DNA of 64,000 bases from Flammula alnicola (taxonomy: Eukaryota > Basidiomycota > Agaricomycetes > Agaricales > Strophariaceae), in assembly GCA_015499995.1 (NCBI GenBank), contig JADNRV010000069.1, positions 1-64,000 on the forward strand, given 5' to 3'. The translations under genes were made by a program, and so were the position numbers. The notes under the pieces were generated by a model, which saw only the letters and a list, made by a program, of their open reading frames with translations, had not been told where the DNA came from and searched no databases. Shown here piece after piece: positions 33,492-44,848 of this stretch (its first letter is position 1; each line of letters begins with the position of its first letter).

Positions 33492-35044
33492 TTACATCGA
33501 CGACCCTTCCGCTTTTCCCTGGTTCGCTAGCTGCTGGAGATGTGCGAGCTCTCCTGCATCGTACGTCTGGACCTCGTTTGATTCTACTGCGACGATGTTG
33601 ACGTTGACGGCTGTCGCTGCTGCCTCAGCCCGCTTCCGTATGGTCTGCGCGATTGACCGCCACTTGGTCTCGAACGCTGGGACGGGCGGTAGGGAGCAGG
33701 ATGCGGGATGATGAGACCGCTGCCCGCACGTCCAGCATTCGCCAGATGCGACTGGGGCAGAGCCTGGGGTGAGTGGGTATGGCCGCGTCTCGCTAGGGCC
33801 CTTTCCGCCTTGGCCGACAGTGGATTGCCATGCTGATATTTGTATGTTGTAGCGTGCGATGCCTTCGGGGTTGTTTGGTTGGATTGGGAGCGCTTTGTTG
33901 AGAACGTCGGCGAGCCTTTCGTGAGCTGGCCTCTCGACGAAGTTCCCGTAAGAGGCTCGAGGTGTCTGTTGGATGTGTTGCGGCTGATATGGGTTGGTGG
34001 AAGGTGTACGTTGTGGCTGCGGAGCAAGGTTGATGTTCTGGAATGCGGCGCCCAGTGCTTTCGAAGGTGTGTTAGGAGCTGCGGCTGTATAACGTGCTAG
34101 ATCTCGCTCTTCTTCGACTTTCTCCATAAGCTCCTCGAGTGTGATGTCGCGGACAGCATCGCCAAGCTCCCTCCACGTCATCGGCTTCAGACCGACAAGT
34201 TTTAGGAGCGGTTTAGGGAGTTTCTTGCGCGTCGACGCAACAAGGAGGTTGTTGGTGTCTGGTATATCGCCTGCCAGCCTCTCGACCTTATCTGCCCATA
34301 CGATGTGTGAGAGCTCCTCCTCTGCTCCTACGCTTGCCGCCACTCTCCTCCCTAGATCGCTAAGCTTCAAAATCGTTCCATCTAGCAAGGCTTGCTTCTC
34401 AGCGGTCGTCTTCTCAGTAATGGGTTTGGCGGGCCACTGAAGCTCAAAAGCTGTCCGAACAGCCGTGAATGTTATCTTGTTGGTGGCAGTGAGGTTTGCG
34501 AACCATGCCGCAGCTGGAGACTGCGCTTTCAATGAAAGTTCAAAAATCGGACCTTGTCGACTTCAGTTAGTCCCGTTTTCATGAGGATGATGCGCTCGAG
34601 TCGGTTCATAAAATCTTGGGGGTCCTGGTCTTCGGGTTTCCCGGTGAAGGAGGAATTGGTGAAATCTGTCATGCTGAAGTCGTCGAAGTCGTCGTTGAGT
34701 GCTGGGGGTGCTGGGGGTGCTGGGGTGGCTGGTGGGTTATCTGGGGTTACGCTTTCTTGTGGTGTCCAGGTAGCGGGAGAGAATGTGAATGAAGATGGAA
34801 GAGAGAACTCTGTAAGAGTGGATTCTGAGCCTGAGTCCGAGGGACTGAAACTGCTGTCACGGGTTGGGGGTAAATAGCGGTCTTCAACGTCCCGTTCTAT
34901 GTCGGCTATGGAATGGCGCGGGGCTAGCCTGATCCAAGGCCCAGAGTTCGCTGGCTGAATCGTGAAAACTGTTGTAGAGAGCACGTCGATGAGGGTTCGG
35001 ATTCTGGTGGTCAGTGTGGTTCTGGTTTTGGTTAGGAAGTCCAT
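33492..35044 (-). CDS. gag: gag polyprotein with CCHC zinc knuckle (one frameshift)
   Basis: Starts MDFLTKTRTTLTTRIRTL. It has a Pro/Ala-rich linker, a retrotransposon gag domain (DPQDFMNRLERIIL, then LKAQSPAAAWF) and a C-terminal knuckle CWTCGQRSHHPASC (CX2CX4HX4C). At 34545-34550 the frame breaks in a T run (on the coding strand). With one more T, KVRF would run straight into ELSLKAQSPAAAW. Without it translation stops at residue 171. Confidence 0.88.
33513..33519 (-). promoter_or_regulatory. candidate -1 ribosomal frameshift site GGGAAAA
   Basis: In the gag frame the codons CAG GGA AAA place the heptamer G_GGA_AAA in the correct X_XXY_YYZ register, about 20 bases before the gag stop. The protease frame is exactly -1. 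A downstream stimulatory structure was not assessed. Confidence 0.55.
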
Positions 35045-35106
35045 ATTGTCTCGTTATCGGTTTATCTGTGAGTTCTGTGTTTAATCGATGGGATGCAGGG
35101 TAGAAG

Positions 35107-35123
35107 TCGCTCTGTTGTCACCA
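35107..35123 (-). other. candidate primer-binding site
   Basis: On the minus strand TGGTGACAACAGAGCG follows two bases after the 5' LTR. It starts with TGG as expected for pairing with a tRNA CCA end. The tRNA was not identified. Confidence 0.45.
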
Positions 35124-35125
35124 GA

Positions 35126-35410
35126 TGGAGCAGTCCAATCTGGCTCAGGCGAATGCACGCGATGGAAGCGAGGCAAGAGTCGTGTCCATTCTGAACGTGG
35201 ACGCGTCGCGCTGTGCGTCTGCTGCACAGCCAGGCCCAGAGCGTAGCTAGGTCTAGTCTATCCGATCCTGTCTATCTACGAAGTCTCTATCTAATCCGAT
35301 CCTGTCTATCTACGAGGTCTGTCTATCTACGAGGTCTCTATCTACGAGGTCTCTATCTAATCCGATCCTATCTAATCTAGCCGAGGTGGCTGCCCAAGCT
35401 CACTATCACA
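35126..35410 (-). repeat. 5' LTR of the gypsy element
   Basis: 285 bp, nearly identical to 27984-28270, with the same TG/CA ends, followed by the target duplication CCGT. Confidence 0.95.
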
Positions 35411-36997
35411 CCGTGACTTGTTTCCCATCCCCACATGAGATCGCAACGACGGCTTCGCTGACTTGGGGTGAAGAGAGCTGAAATAGGACACTTCCATTCC
35501 TGTTTTGCAGATCAGCAAGCCCTTGAGCGAGAGTGGCAAAGGAGTCGTAGGGGGTATAAAAGGAGCTGAATATGGCATTCTTCAAAGTAGCGTGGTCGAC
35601 GACGCCATACTCAGGTAAGGATGGGGCGTACGCCGGGACTGGCTGAGCGAGGACCTGGCTATAGAGAGCGTCCAGGTTGCGTGAAATAGCTGCAGAGCTG
35701 TTGGCATAGAAGGCACAGGCGCTGGGACCAGCCTGGAAGCACCCGTCGAAGAAACCTTGCAATACTTTATCGGTGTCGAGAACTTCGTTGGCCCAGTCAG
35801 CTAGCATGTCATGACCCTGGTTAGGATGTGAAATTTTAATACTGATGGTGAATATTACTTACTGTTATAGTACTAACCCTCCATGTCCAAAACGCCTAGG
35901 CATCCAGATCAGAACATATACACCAAACACCTACAATTGCACAAACCATCGATTATAAGCCGCTCGACCTTATCCTGTACGAGAATTTAAAAGAAATCAG
36001 TAAAAATCGAGAGAGTTTTTAGACTATGTACGTACGGGAAACATCGCTGCAAATGTTGCTCCAAGAACGCTACCATATCTAAAATAAAAGGTCGTGTCAA
36101 AAACTTATGACAGAACGAGGAAATTAAAAACATACGAGATTCCCCAGTACTTGAGCTGTGTCTCCCCATGGGCCTCAACAATGCGCAACATATCCCGAGC
36201 GACTCGGACATTGTCAGTCGTTACATGGGCCAAAGAACCATTGTCCCGATCTTGTGCCAAATGACCAAGAACCTGGAAATTCGCCCACTGACGAGGGACC
36301 GCATTCGGAGTAGCAGTCGCATCTTCTGTATTTGGGCCAAAATCGAAAGCAGCTCTCTCAGCGTCTGTAAGGAAGAAAGAAATAGCAGGGGTAGAGTTCG
36401 CGACACCTAGCGCGGGATGAATGTAAGTGTTTGAGCACAGTGCGAAAGAACAAACATGACTTACCTCGTGGATCGAAGCTTAGGACATCGAACTCAGGAC
36501 CAATCGCCGCAGAAAGCTGGGCACCCATTTCCACAATTGCTTGGACGCCGCTACCACCGGGACCTCCAGGATTGAAGAGGACTGGGCCACGGTAGCCAGC
36601 TGTTCCATTGAGAGAGGATGGAATACGAATTAGTGCAAGCGAAAAAGATCCTGCCCTCGGATCGGAATAGTTCATCGGCGCCTAGACATCCGAGTCCATA
36701 TGATAAGGAAGGAAAATAAGAAAAATGCAAGTCTCTCGGATGATGAGGAACTTACATTCAAGCGACTGCATTGGAGCGGAGGGGTGTAACAACTGACCCA
36801 TGTTAAATTGTCGCTAGCCACAATCTGGATAAGAAGAGTTACATTAGATCGCGTCGGAGAAGGATAGCGCAGCACGCACAGATCCCCAGTCAAAGTTCCC
36901 TTGAGCAAGGACGCCCGAACTGGACCAAACAATTATGCTAAGAGCGCCTATGAGCGCCTATGAGCGCATTGCGCATACGAAGATTGGAAAAAACCAT
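35411..36997 (-). pseudogene. secreted S33/TAP alpha/beta hydrolase (copy B), split by the retrotransposon
   Basis: Paralogue of the 449-2775 gene with the same exon pattern: NPGGPGGSG, a GISYG elbow (Thr to Ile beside the nucleophile), and the LADWANEVLD helical part. Two lesions show it is dead. A 10-bp tandem duplication in the signal-peptide region (about 36940-36960) shifts the frame to a TAG. The C-terminal Asp/His half is missing beyond the LTR insertion at 35411; only a short tail remains at 27960-27983. Copy B keeps the G that copy A has lost at the 1230-equivalent site. Confidence 0.9.
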
Positions 36998-37801
36998 GAA
37001 TGGGTAGTACGCGGAGTAAAAAATGGGAAGAATTTGTATGCACATCCTGGAAACACACTGTCGTCAAATACTCGCCAGTCAAGTCCTTTCTCTCCAGCCT
37101 ATATGGGTATCTGGGACTGCAATTGTGGAGGTATCTGTGCGTAGTTGAGGCTATGTCATGAAGACAGTGTGACTGCGCCCCGAAAATCCATATCACGCAG
37201 GCCAGATGACTTCTTGCGGTTGTTACCATCATGCTCATCCCTCATTCAGTGGACTTGCAAAGCTCCCATGTGTACTTGAGAAGCTAGAGATTTGGGGCTG
37301 AATCGCAGCGAAATGCTGTGATATCATTTGTTGCGTTGTTGTCGGGAGTGTTCAACGGGAGTGCTGGCTCCTAAAACCAGCAGCTCGTATCTCTCATAGG
37401 AGCTTAGCCTTCAAGCTTCAAGCTTCATCCTACACATAATGCAAATAAAGAACTCACCTAAGAGCTCCAACTCGCTGGCTAGACCGGTGACCGTTCGTTG
37501 AATGAGGAGATGCCTCGATTCAACGACACGGAATAGCTGAGTTTAAAATGACGCGACACGCTTATGATCGAATAGCTGTCAAAGAACTTCCCGAAAGACT
37601 CAATGGCTGGCGCGTCTGAATTTCGAGCTTCAGACAGTGCATCCCGATGATTAAGTACTAACCAGAGGAATAAATAAATGCTCCAAATCATGTTATACCT
37701 ATCTGCGAATGAATGAGGCCTTCGTTCTAAAAACTCTGTACGTTTTCTACAGCAGCAACAATGATCCCGCTCGAAGAACTCGGACCATTGCCAGTGGCAG
37801 C
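36998..37801. other. duplicated 5' flank of hydrolase B, then intergenic
   Basis: 36998-37365 aligns with the flank of copy A (2776-3265). Beyond 'gggagtgctg' the sequence is unique, and no gene is seen before the OYE stop. Confidence 0.5.
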
Positions 37802-39121
37802 TTATGTGTGAGCTTGCACTTCCGCCGGTTCCGACCCTGCGAACGGATAATCAATGTATCCAATTTCCGTGCCCTCTTTGTCACCTGGAACACTGTAGAA
37901 GGTCTTCGAGTCGAAAGGTGCCAGGGGTATGTTCTTCTGGAGGCGTGTTGGGAGATCGGGCTAAGATGACGAGAATGAGATTGGTGGATCCAAAGACAGA
38001 TATATATGGCGTCCTAAGAACTTACGTTTGAGAGGTACCATTTCGCGAATGCTATCAAGTCACCCTTCGTGTCAGCTCGCTCGATAGCGGTGTCTCTGGT
38101 AAATTTTCCGCAACTGACGAGCGGTTTTGGGGCCCAAATGTTGCGAATGAAATCGTTTGATTCCGTTTCGCTAGGCACCTCGGGTTCCACGGCGTGCAGG
38201 TAGGCAATATTGGGATAAGCTGCGCCGACAGTGCTGAGGAAATGGCTGAATTGGGGTTTAGGATCCTCCATCCTCATGCCTAGCCAATGGAGTCGTAAAT
38301 TTATCCACATTGGTCGCGAGAAAATCTTACCTTGAAATGTCTTCCAGGGGCTAATACGGAACGCAGTCCTCTCCTGCCCAACTGCTTTTACAACCGCATC
38401 AATGACTTCCAGTGGAAACTTGCTTCGGCCTTCCACACTACCGCCGTATTCGTCCGTGCGCTGGTTGCTCACATCCTGCAAGAACTGGTCCAGCAAATAT
38501 CCGTTCGCACAATGGAGTTCAACTCCATCGAAGCCGGCTCCTTCTACAGCGTTCTTCGCCGCCTTCGCATACTGTTGGACATAATCTTGGATTTCGAGGA
38601 TGGTCAACGCTCTCGGTGTTTCGTATTTCTCGCTAATCGCCAGGGGCGATGGGGCCACGAGGTCGAATCCGTCTTCCTTCAAAACGGAAGGCGTTGCGGT
38701 TCTGCCGAGAACCCAAATTTGAAGGTATATGTACGACCCATTGGCATGAACCGCATCGGTGATCTGAAGAATGTAACGTTAGAGCTTAATAGTGTACTAA
38801 GGTAAGGACATAATAGTGTACTAAGGTAAGGACATAATGCAGACATACCTCGTGCCATGCAGCTATCTGGGCATCACTCCAGATTCCCGGAGCATTATCA
38901 TACCCACCAGATTGTAGCGACATGAAGGTCCCCTCTGTGATGAGGAGACTACCAGGGCGACCTGACCTTTGGGAATAGTATGTCTTCATGAGTGGATTGA
39001 TGGGAATATGGTCCTTCCTTGTCGATCGGAACCGCGTCATCGGCGCGAGCACCACTCGGTGCTGCAGGGGGAGTCCTCCAACCTTAATGGGCTCGAATAA
39101 TTTAGATGTTGGGGTTGACAT
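37802..39121 (-). CDS. Old Yellow Enzyme family NADH:flavin oxidoreductase
   Basis: FMN-dependent ene-reductase, typically reducing activated C=C bonds with NAD(P)H. The start ATG (39119-39121) opens with KLFEPIKVGGLPLQHRVVLAPMTRFR, the usual first beta strand of the TIM barrel. The active-site region reads GFDGVELHCANGYLLDQFLQ, with the His and Asn of the HxxN substrate-binding pair kept. DEYGGSVEGR, FRISPW and a C-terminal FAKWYLSN then PDLPTRLQKN follow. Exons are joined by GT-AG introns near 38772-38848, 38282-38331 and 37965-38025. All frames are open to the TAA at 37802. It lies between hydrolase B and SDR B. No copy accompanies hydrolase A/SDR A in this window. Confidence 0.93.
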
Positions 39122-40023
39122 ATATATTCAGCGTTGGACGAGGATAGACTGGTAGTAACAGTGACTTGAAAAATCGAGGATAAGGGGATATTGCTCTGAA
39201 AATCGTTTCGGGAAGACGAATCGATTTTATACTCCGTCCGTAGATGTTGGGCAGCGTAGAGATACTTACCTGGTATCTTGCGGACATATTTCCTGGGCTT
39301 CTCGCGATTGCGCCATATCAACTGCTAACATGCATAGTCAGCTCGGGATCGTTTGTGCTATTTTTAGAACAGATTTAGTGCACCAAGCGTTCACAACCTC
39401 CTGTTGGTATGTTAGGGTTGAACGTTGAACTGGGACCTTCAGCTCAGAGACTATCAATTATCGTTGAAACATGACCAAGGTTGTTGGGCTGCTCAGAAGA
39501 TATTGTGTGTCCCATATTATTTCACCGCCTAAGATGACAGGGTCAGGTATAACCGCGCCATAGATTTTCCAGGAAGCTACGAACGTCCTATTCTCAGAAC
39601 GTCCTATTCTGAGATGCAGTCCACCAACAAGAAATCACTTCTACAATAAAATGAAACCGTATGGCTCCACTCAAAGGATAAACGCTTCCTTGAAAGAAGA
39701 ATATTCACACGTTCATCTACTCTAGACCTTGGTATCACCAGTCCAACTACTCTGCCTTTCCATGTACTCGCACCTATAACATGTAATGATGTATAAGTAA
39801 GTACGTGAGGCAGAGTGCTTACAAAACACCACTTGTTCCCAAAATACTATCATTCGGGCATCGGTGATGTGCGACACTTACCCGACGGAATCTCCAAATG
39901 GTCTCGCTGGAATAATTCGTAATCTGGAAGGTACTTTCCTTAGTCGAACAACAGTCTTCATTGCTATAGTCATCCAACAATTATTTGGGGAGTTTGCGAC
40001 TTTGCGCTATTGTGCGTCCATAA
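39122..40023. other. intergenic between divergent OYE and SDR B
   Basis: No coding structure. It should contain both promoters. Confidence 0.45.
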
Positions 40024-40072
40024 CCTTCCATCCTTTTCCATTGCTAGCGTTTAAAAGCTCGAGGATAAGCGA
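40024..40072 (+). promoter_or_regulatory. conserved promoter block of SDR copy B
   Basis: CCTTCCATCC, TTCCATTG and GTTTAAAAG appear in the same order as upstream of SDR A. The ATG follows about 90 bp later. Confidence 0.55.
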
Positions 40073-40147
40073 GATGGCTTACAACGACTATCTGCATTTC
40101 TCTCCGAACCCTCCAACGACTCTCTCCAATCCGCTCAATAATTCAGT

Positions 40148-41008
40148 ATGCCTTCCTGGTTGATCACTGGTGGAAATAGAGGGATCGGCTACAGCACTGT
40201 CGAGAAACTGGTAAGCGCGGTCCTTACCCGGCCCCGGGTAACTTATATTAATAGGTTCCTCGATCTTCAGGTCCAGAACGAAGCGAACTTTGTTATCGCA
40301 ACGGCGCGTAATGTCGAGGTGCCCGAGCTGCAAGTTTTGGCTGCCAAGCACCTTAAGAACCTCAAGATTGTCGAGCTCGATATCAGCAGCCAGGCCAGTG
40401 TAGACAAGGCCGTCGAAATTGTCACCCCTCTCCTCCCAAACGGCCTTGATTACCTCGTTAACAATGCTGGAAAGAATCCTCAAGGAAACATACCATTCGA
40501 AGATTTGTACGTGTTTTTTTGATGACCAGCGAACGACCTAACGCGTTCTTCACACCTATGCAGAGACCTCGACGAATTCGCGGAAGAGATGTCCTTCAGC
40601 ACAGTCGCCCCTCTCCGAGTCTCCCGCGCCTTCCTGCATCCAGTAAAGAAGTCCGAACTGAAGAGGATCATCTTCATCTCCTCCGTCCTCGCCTCTTCCC
40701 AGATCACATCTATGATGGCTGGCCAATGCAACTCCTACACCGTTGCCAAGGCTGCACTCAACATGCTCGCGCACAAATGGGCCGCCACACTCAAATACGA
40801 AGGCGTCACCGCCGCCGCGATCCATCCCGGCTGGACGCAGACCCCTATGGGTGGCGTCCTCAACGAATGGATGGCCAAATACGCTCCCCATGTTCCCCAT
40901 CTCACAACTGAGGCCGCTGCAAACAACGTCATTAAAGTCTCGGAAGCCCTCACGCTTGAGAAGACGGGCGTGTTCTGGCACTTTGACGGCACCAACCTGC
41001 CCTGGTAA
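40148..41008 (+). CDS. short-chain dehydrogenase/reductase (SDR), copy B
   Basis: Intact paralogue of the 22488 gene. Exons 40148-40210, 40271-40506 and 40564-41008 have intron positions identical to copy A. The cofactor loop is ITGGNRGIG, with VNNAGKNPQ, FISSVLASS, YTVAK and HPGWTQTP. The Tyr-Lys catalytic pair is kept. Differences from copy A cluster after the active site (for example GGVLNEWMAKYAPHVPH), where SDRs bind substrate, so specificity may differ. No pseudogene lesion was seen. Confidence 0.93.
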
Positions 41009-42763
41009 ATTACAAATGTAATTCTAATGTAGCTTGCACATGCATGGGCTCTTAAAGCGTATGCATGTAGATAGGTTCAACTACATTTCCCAGAGTACGA
41101 TATTCTGGACATTGATTAGAATTATATAAGGCCATCATCAACGGCGAAGGAATATAAAAGAAGGAGGGTAGGTTAATATTATATACAAGAAAGCATTCAG
41201 AGGGAATACATGTCATGGTAGCGAACGGATAGATCGGAGTTAAAGTATGCTATGTAAAGAAGGTCGAAATGAGGAGCATAGTCGGGAATATCGATGGTGG
41301 GTAAGGCTAAGGCAAGGATTTTTGTTTCACAGATTTCGACTATTGTCGTGTCGAATCCTGTAGAATCACTAATGAGTATCGTTCGAGGATACATAAAAAC
41401 CTAGCTTGACTCACCAACGAAGCCTCAGTTTATAATTAAGGGTTCGGAAAACGCGCCTGTTCTTCCTCTCGCAATCGCTGAACCTCCGTCTGCCCAAGCT
41501 CTGGGCAACATAGGACAGCCAATTCCTGCATGCGGCTCGGCCTGGGGCATCGCACCTTGGCGTCCATTCTTTAACCACGACAGCACGCGATCTTGAAGCC
41601 GTACCTCCGCAGCACAACGTTCAGTTTGATATCCATTCTCCACAGCGGTGGTTCTACACATTGTGTGAATTGAAGAGCGTTATAGGAGCCCGGGTTCAAG
41701 CTCAAGGATAGGCGATGCTGTGAGCGTGAAATCTTTGGAGTGGTGGACGATTAAAATGGTATGGAGCGTAGGAGGCCTAGTTTTCCAAAGAAATGTAGAG
41801 TCGGCTGCCCAAATACTGGGCTAATACAGGGTGTTGAATCCACTCGCTTGTATTCTATCCTCTTTATATATTCTGAGCACCGAGATTTACCGAAATAGCG
41901 TGTATATGAGCGTGTACATTTAAAACTATGACCGTGCACTTTTTTGGTTCTCACTGAGGGTCTTATTGTTAGTGTATATAGGGGAGCAGAAGTTCACAGG
42001 GCCAATCAACGACTGAATGCATCGGCACCCAAGGAATCTCAGTGACGGTGATACCCAGCTCGTCATGTTGGCTAATAGTACCTACCGGATCACCAACTAT
42101 AAGTCATTTGGGTGGACATATTGAGCGTGTCGTGAGTGCCAGATTGCTGTAAAGGCCGCCCCATTGTTCGACTCATTGTATCAGGGGAATCTGAGATCTC
42201 AATGAGTCGGCTGATGCGAAGGAGCTATGTATGCTGCGGCCAATTTTAAAGCATACCTTTCTCCTTCACGCTACTAACTCTCCCACAAATAAGCCTTGAC
42301 GTGAGTCAATTCGTTGACTCAGGAAGGTAGTAATATCCATATCAGGAATCCCGATTTAAATTCCAAAAGAGGCGCTGGCGCGCGGCGTGGCACGTGCGAT
42401 GTCGGCAACCATCCGGCACGGCGCTGTTCCAGAAAGGTGATGCCGCCATCAGGCGCTAATATATTTTGTTGGAACTCATGGGACAATCTTGGGAGACAAC
42501 CATCTTTTCTTTTTGTCTTCGACGAGCCTCGACATATCACACGTTGATCCTCTCTTTTGTTCAGATTCTTGCATTGTGCAAGATCTCACGCTCCCAATAT
42601 CTTATGTTTGCGCTGAGTCACGATCATGGCTGCTCAGCGCTCGGTATTGGAAGTGGTCTCGAGGCTCGACGAACATAGAGAGCATCCAGAATGCGAGATA
42701 GCAAACGTGACAACGGTAAACATTAAGCTTCCTGTACCGTGTGCGACTGGTGGACTCGACTGT
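41009..42763. other. no gene recognised
   Basis: Short scattered frames without domains or introns. Confidence 0.4.
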
Positions 42764-44028
42764 TGGAGCAGTCCAATCAGCCGGACTCTCGGAAGCAAGG
42801 CCTAGAGAGGCTCGGATAGCGCGTCGAGCAGGTCGCGCGGTATAGCGTCGCACGCAATGGCAGGCCGCAAGGAACGATAGTGTGTACATGTGTACATGCA
42901 GACAGGCACTGATGGGGCCTAATCTACTCTAGCTGTCTACACCACCGCCTCATCCGGAATGTCGGACTGACATCCGGCCGTCGGACATCACCGGAGTCTC
43001 CTGGGGAACATGCCTGGGACAAAAAACTGAAAGTGTCCGCTGGATGTCTGGCTGTCGGATGTCAATTGGACATCAAACCTGGACATCCCATGGACGTCCA
43101 AACGACGTCAGCAGTTTGTTCCGTCTTGGATGTCCTCGTTCTCTGGTGCCAGCCATTTAATTTGTAGTAAAATGTAATCATGATTTTCTTTTACACTGTT
43201 GGGTATATGATCATGAACAACAATATGTATTAGTTGTATAGAATATGTATAGAGTTGTCTACAGATTACAATTAGGCTATGAAAATACATATGGATCTAT
43301 GGAAAACAGAGGAAAGGAGGATAAGAAAAGAGATAGCAAGGTAAGGTAAGAGAGGGCAAGGGAGGAAGGGATGGCAAGGGAAGGGAGAGAAGGGAAGGGA
43401 GGAGAGGCAAAGGATGTATAGACTAACGCAATGAGTTCAAGTTAGTACAAACGAGAGAAGATGTCGATGAATACCTGCTAACAGGCAAAGTCCTTGAGAG
43501 AGGTTTGACGGTGCAGGGTGCAGATGGGATGTGTGGAAGAAACAACTTCCGAACTGTGACCATGGGTGGCGCAGTGGTCGCTGCAATGGGCGTGATAGCT
43601 GTTGTGGGACGGCGAGCAACAAGGGAGCGCGAGGAAGGGCGTTGAGGGAGGTTGAAATGTTGATGGTTGAAAGCAAGACGCAGTCACGAAGACGTGGCAG
43701 AGCTGTAGTGACAAGTTATGTCACACACTTCGAGGGCAGGACAATTCAAAAAAATCGTCTAAGTCCCCAGACACGCCATTTTTCCAGGCTCCTAAAACCA
43801 CCTCTCGTATCTCGAGGACGACTTATGTGAGGGGGAGTTGATGTGAAATATGAGGGAGGGTGGCTGTGTTGATAGAGCAATAGCCAAATAAATAAGTGAA
43901 CGGGTTCTCCTCTCGATAGAGAGGCTGGCAACTTTGGGCTTCGGCTATCCCTCGGGCACCAAATAAACCTAGCCCTAGGGTTACATTTAAAGATTTTTTC
44001 ACCATCAGGTGGCCTCGCCACCACGCTA

Positions 44029-44292
44029 CTGTACCATTTCGTTCAATTCGGCAGTCACGCGTCACGGGGCCTTCCAAAACGCCGAAATGTCACGATTGTC
44101 ACGGCGATTTTTTGCCGGGTGCCGAAACCACTTGGTGGAACACGCTAAATATAGAAAATTTTCACGGCCTGCCGCCCTACGTTGCCGAAAAATTTGGGCG
44201 TGTCACGGCGTGTTTTCGAGGGTGCCGAAATCAAAATTTCGGCAGCACTGTCACGGGTCACGGGCCCTGCCGAATTGGATGAAATGGTACAG
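44029..44292. mobile_element. TA-flanked MITE at the inner edge of the left MULE arm
   Basis: 264 bp. Termini are CTGTACCATTTCRTYCAATT and the inverse, bounded by TA at 44027-44028 and 44293-44294. The interior repeats 'cacgg' and 'gccgaaa' motifs. It has no coding capacity. Confidence 0.82.
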
Positions 44293-44665
44293 TATTTGAG
44301 CTAAGTATTTCCTCCACAAAATCACCACATTGCTGCAAGCTCCGTGAAGTATTGCTCATAATTATAGTAGTCCTGTCTTACTAATAGAAAGACTATTGGG
44401 GACCAAAACAACATCTGCTCCTGTTGGTGCACAGGCATCCTTGTGACTGTTGGGCAACTTTGGTCCTGAAACAGCAATGTCACTTCTTGAATATGTGCAG
44501 GCATAAATCCGTGGGCCTCGGTTGTGATTTGGAGTCTTTTTTAATGTTAGAATAAGGCTTGGGGGTAGTATTTCGAAGAAAAGGGTATTATTTCCATAAT
44601 AGTCAACGCGAATACTCATCGATTGATGCGGTGGCGAGGTCACCTGACGACGAAAGAAACTTTTA

Positions 44666-44848
44666 CAGCTGAAGGCAAAACGATAGGCCACCCCAGATCA
44701 AAAGCTGTACACAGCCGAAATGATCCGGACTGATCTCCCATCATTTGGGCTACTGGAAGTGCTCGGCTATCATGTCGTGTAGAGATTTGAGTGTCCGCGC
44801 CCTGCCTAAGTTTTGATCTGAGGTGGCCTATCGTTTTGCCTTCAGCTG
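44666..44848. mobile_element. TA-flanked MITE interrupting the right MULE arm
   Basis: 183 bp. Inverted termini start CAGCTGAAGGCAAAACGATA and extend about 38 bp. TA lies at 44664-44665 and 44849-44850. Removing it restores alignment of the right arm with the left arm, which supports insertion after the arm pair formed. Confidence 0.85.

Larger units (their letters stand above)
27980..35414 (-). mobile_element. Ty3/gypsy LTR retrotransposon inserted in hydrolase copy B
   Basis: Complete element read on the minus strand: 5' LTR, leader, gag, protease, RT-RNaseH-integrase, 3' LTR. The order RT before integrase defines Ty3/gypsy. LTRs of 285 and 287 bp begin TG and end CA on either strand and differ by only a few bases, so the insertion is young. 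It is bracketed by the 4-bp duplication CCGT (27980-27983 and 35411-35414). Hydrolase sequence continues on both sides. Gag carries an apparent one-base deletion, and a 654-bp MITE separates protease from pol, so this copy is probably not autonomous. Confidence 0.93.

Noticed and set aside
41411..41661. Possible tRNA-like or coding segment ('gggttcaagctc')
   Set aside because: No matching acceptor or anticodon stem could be paired by eye.
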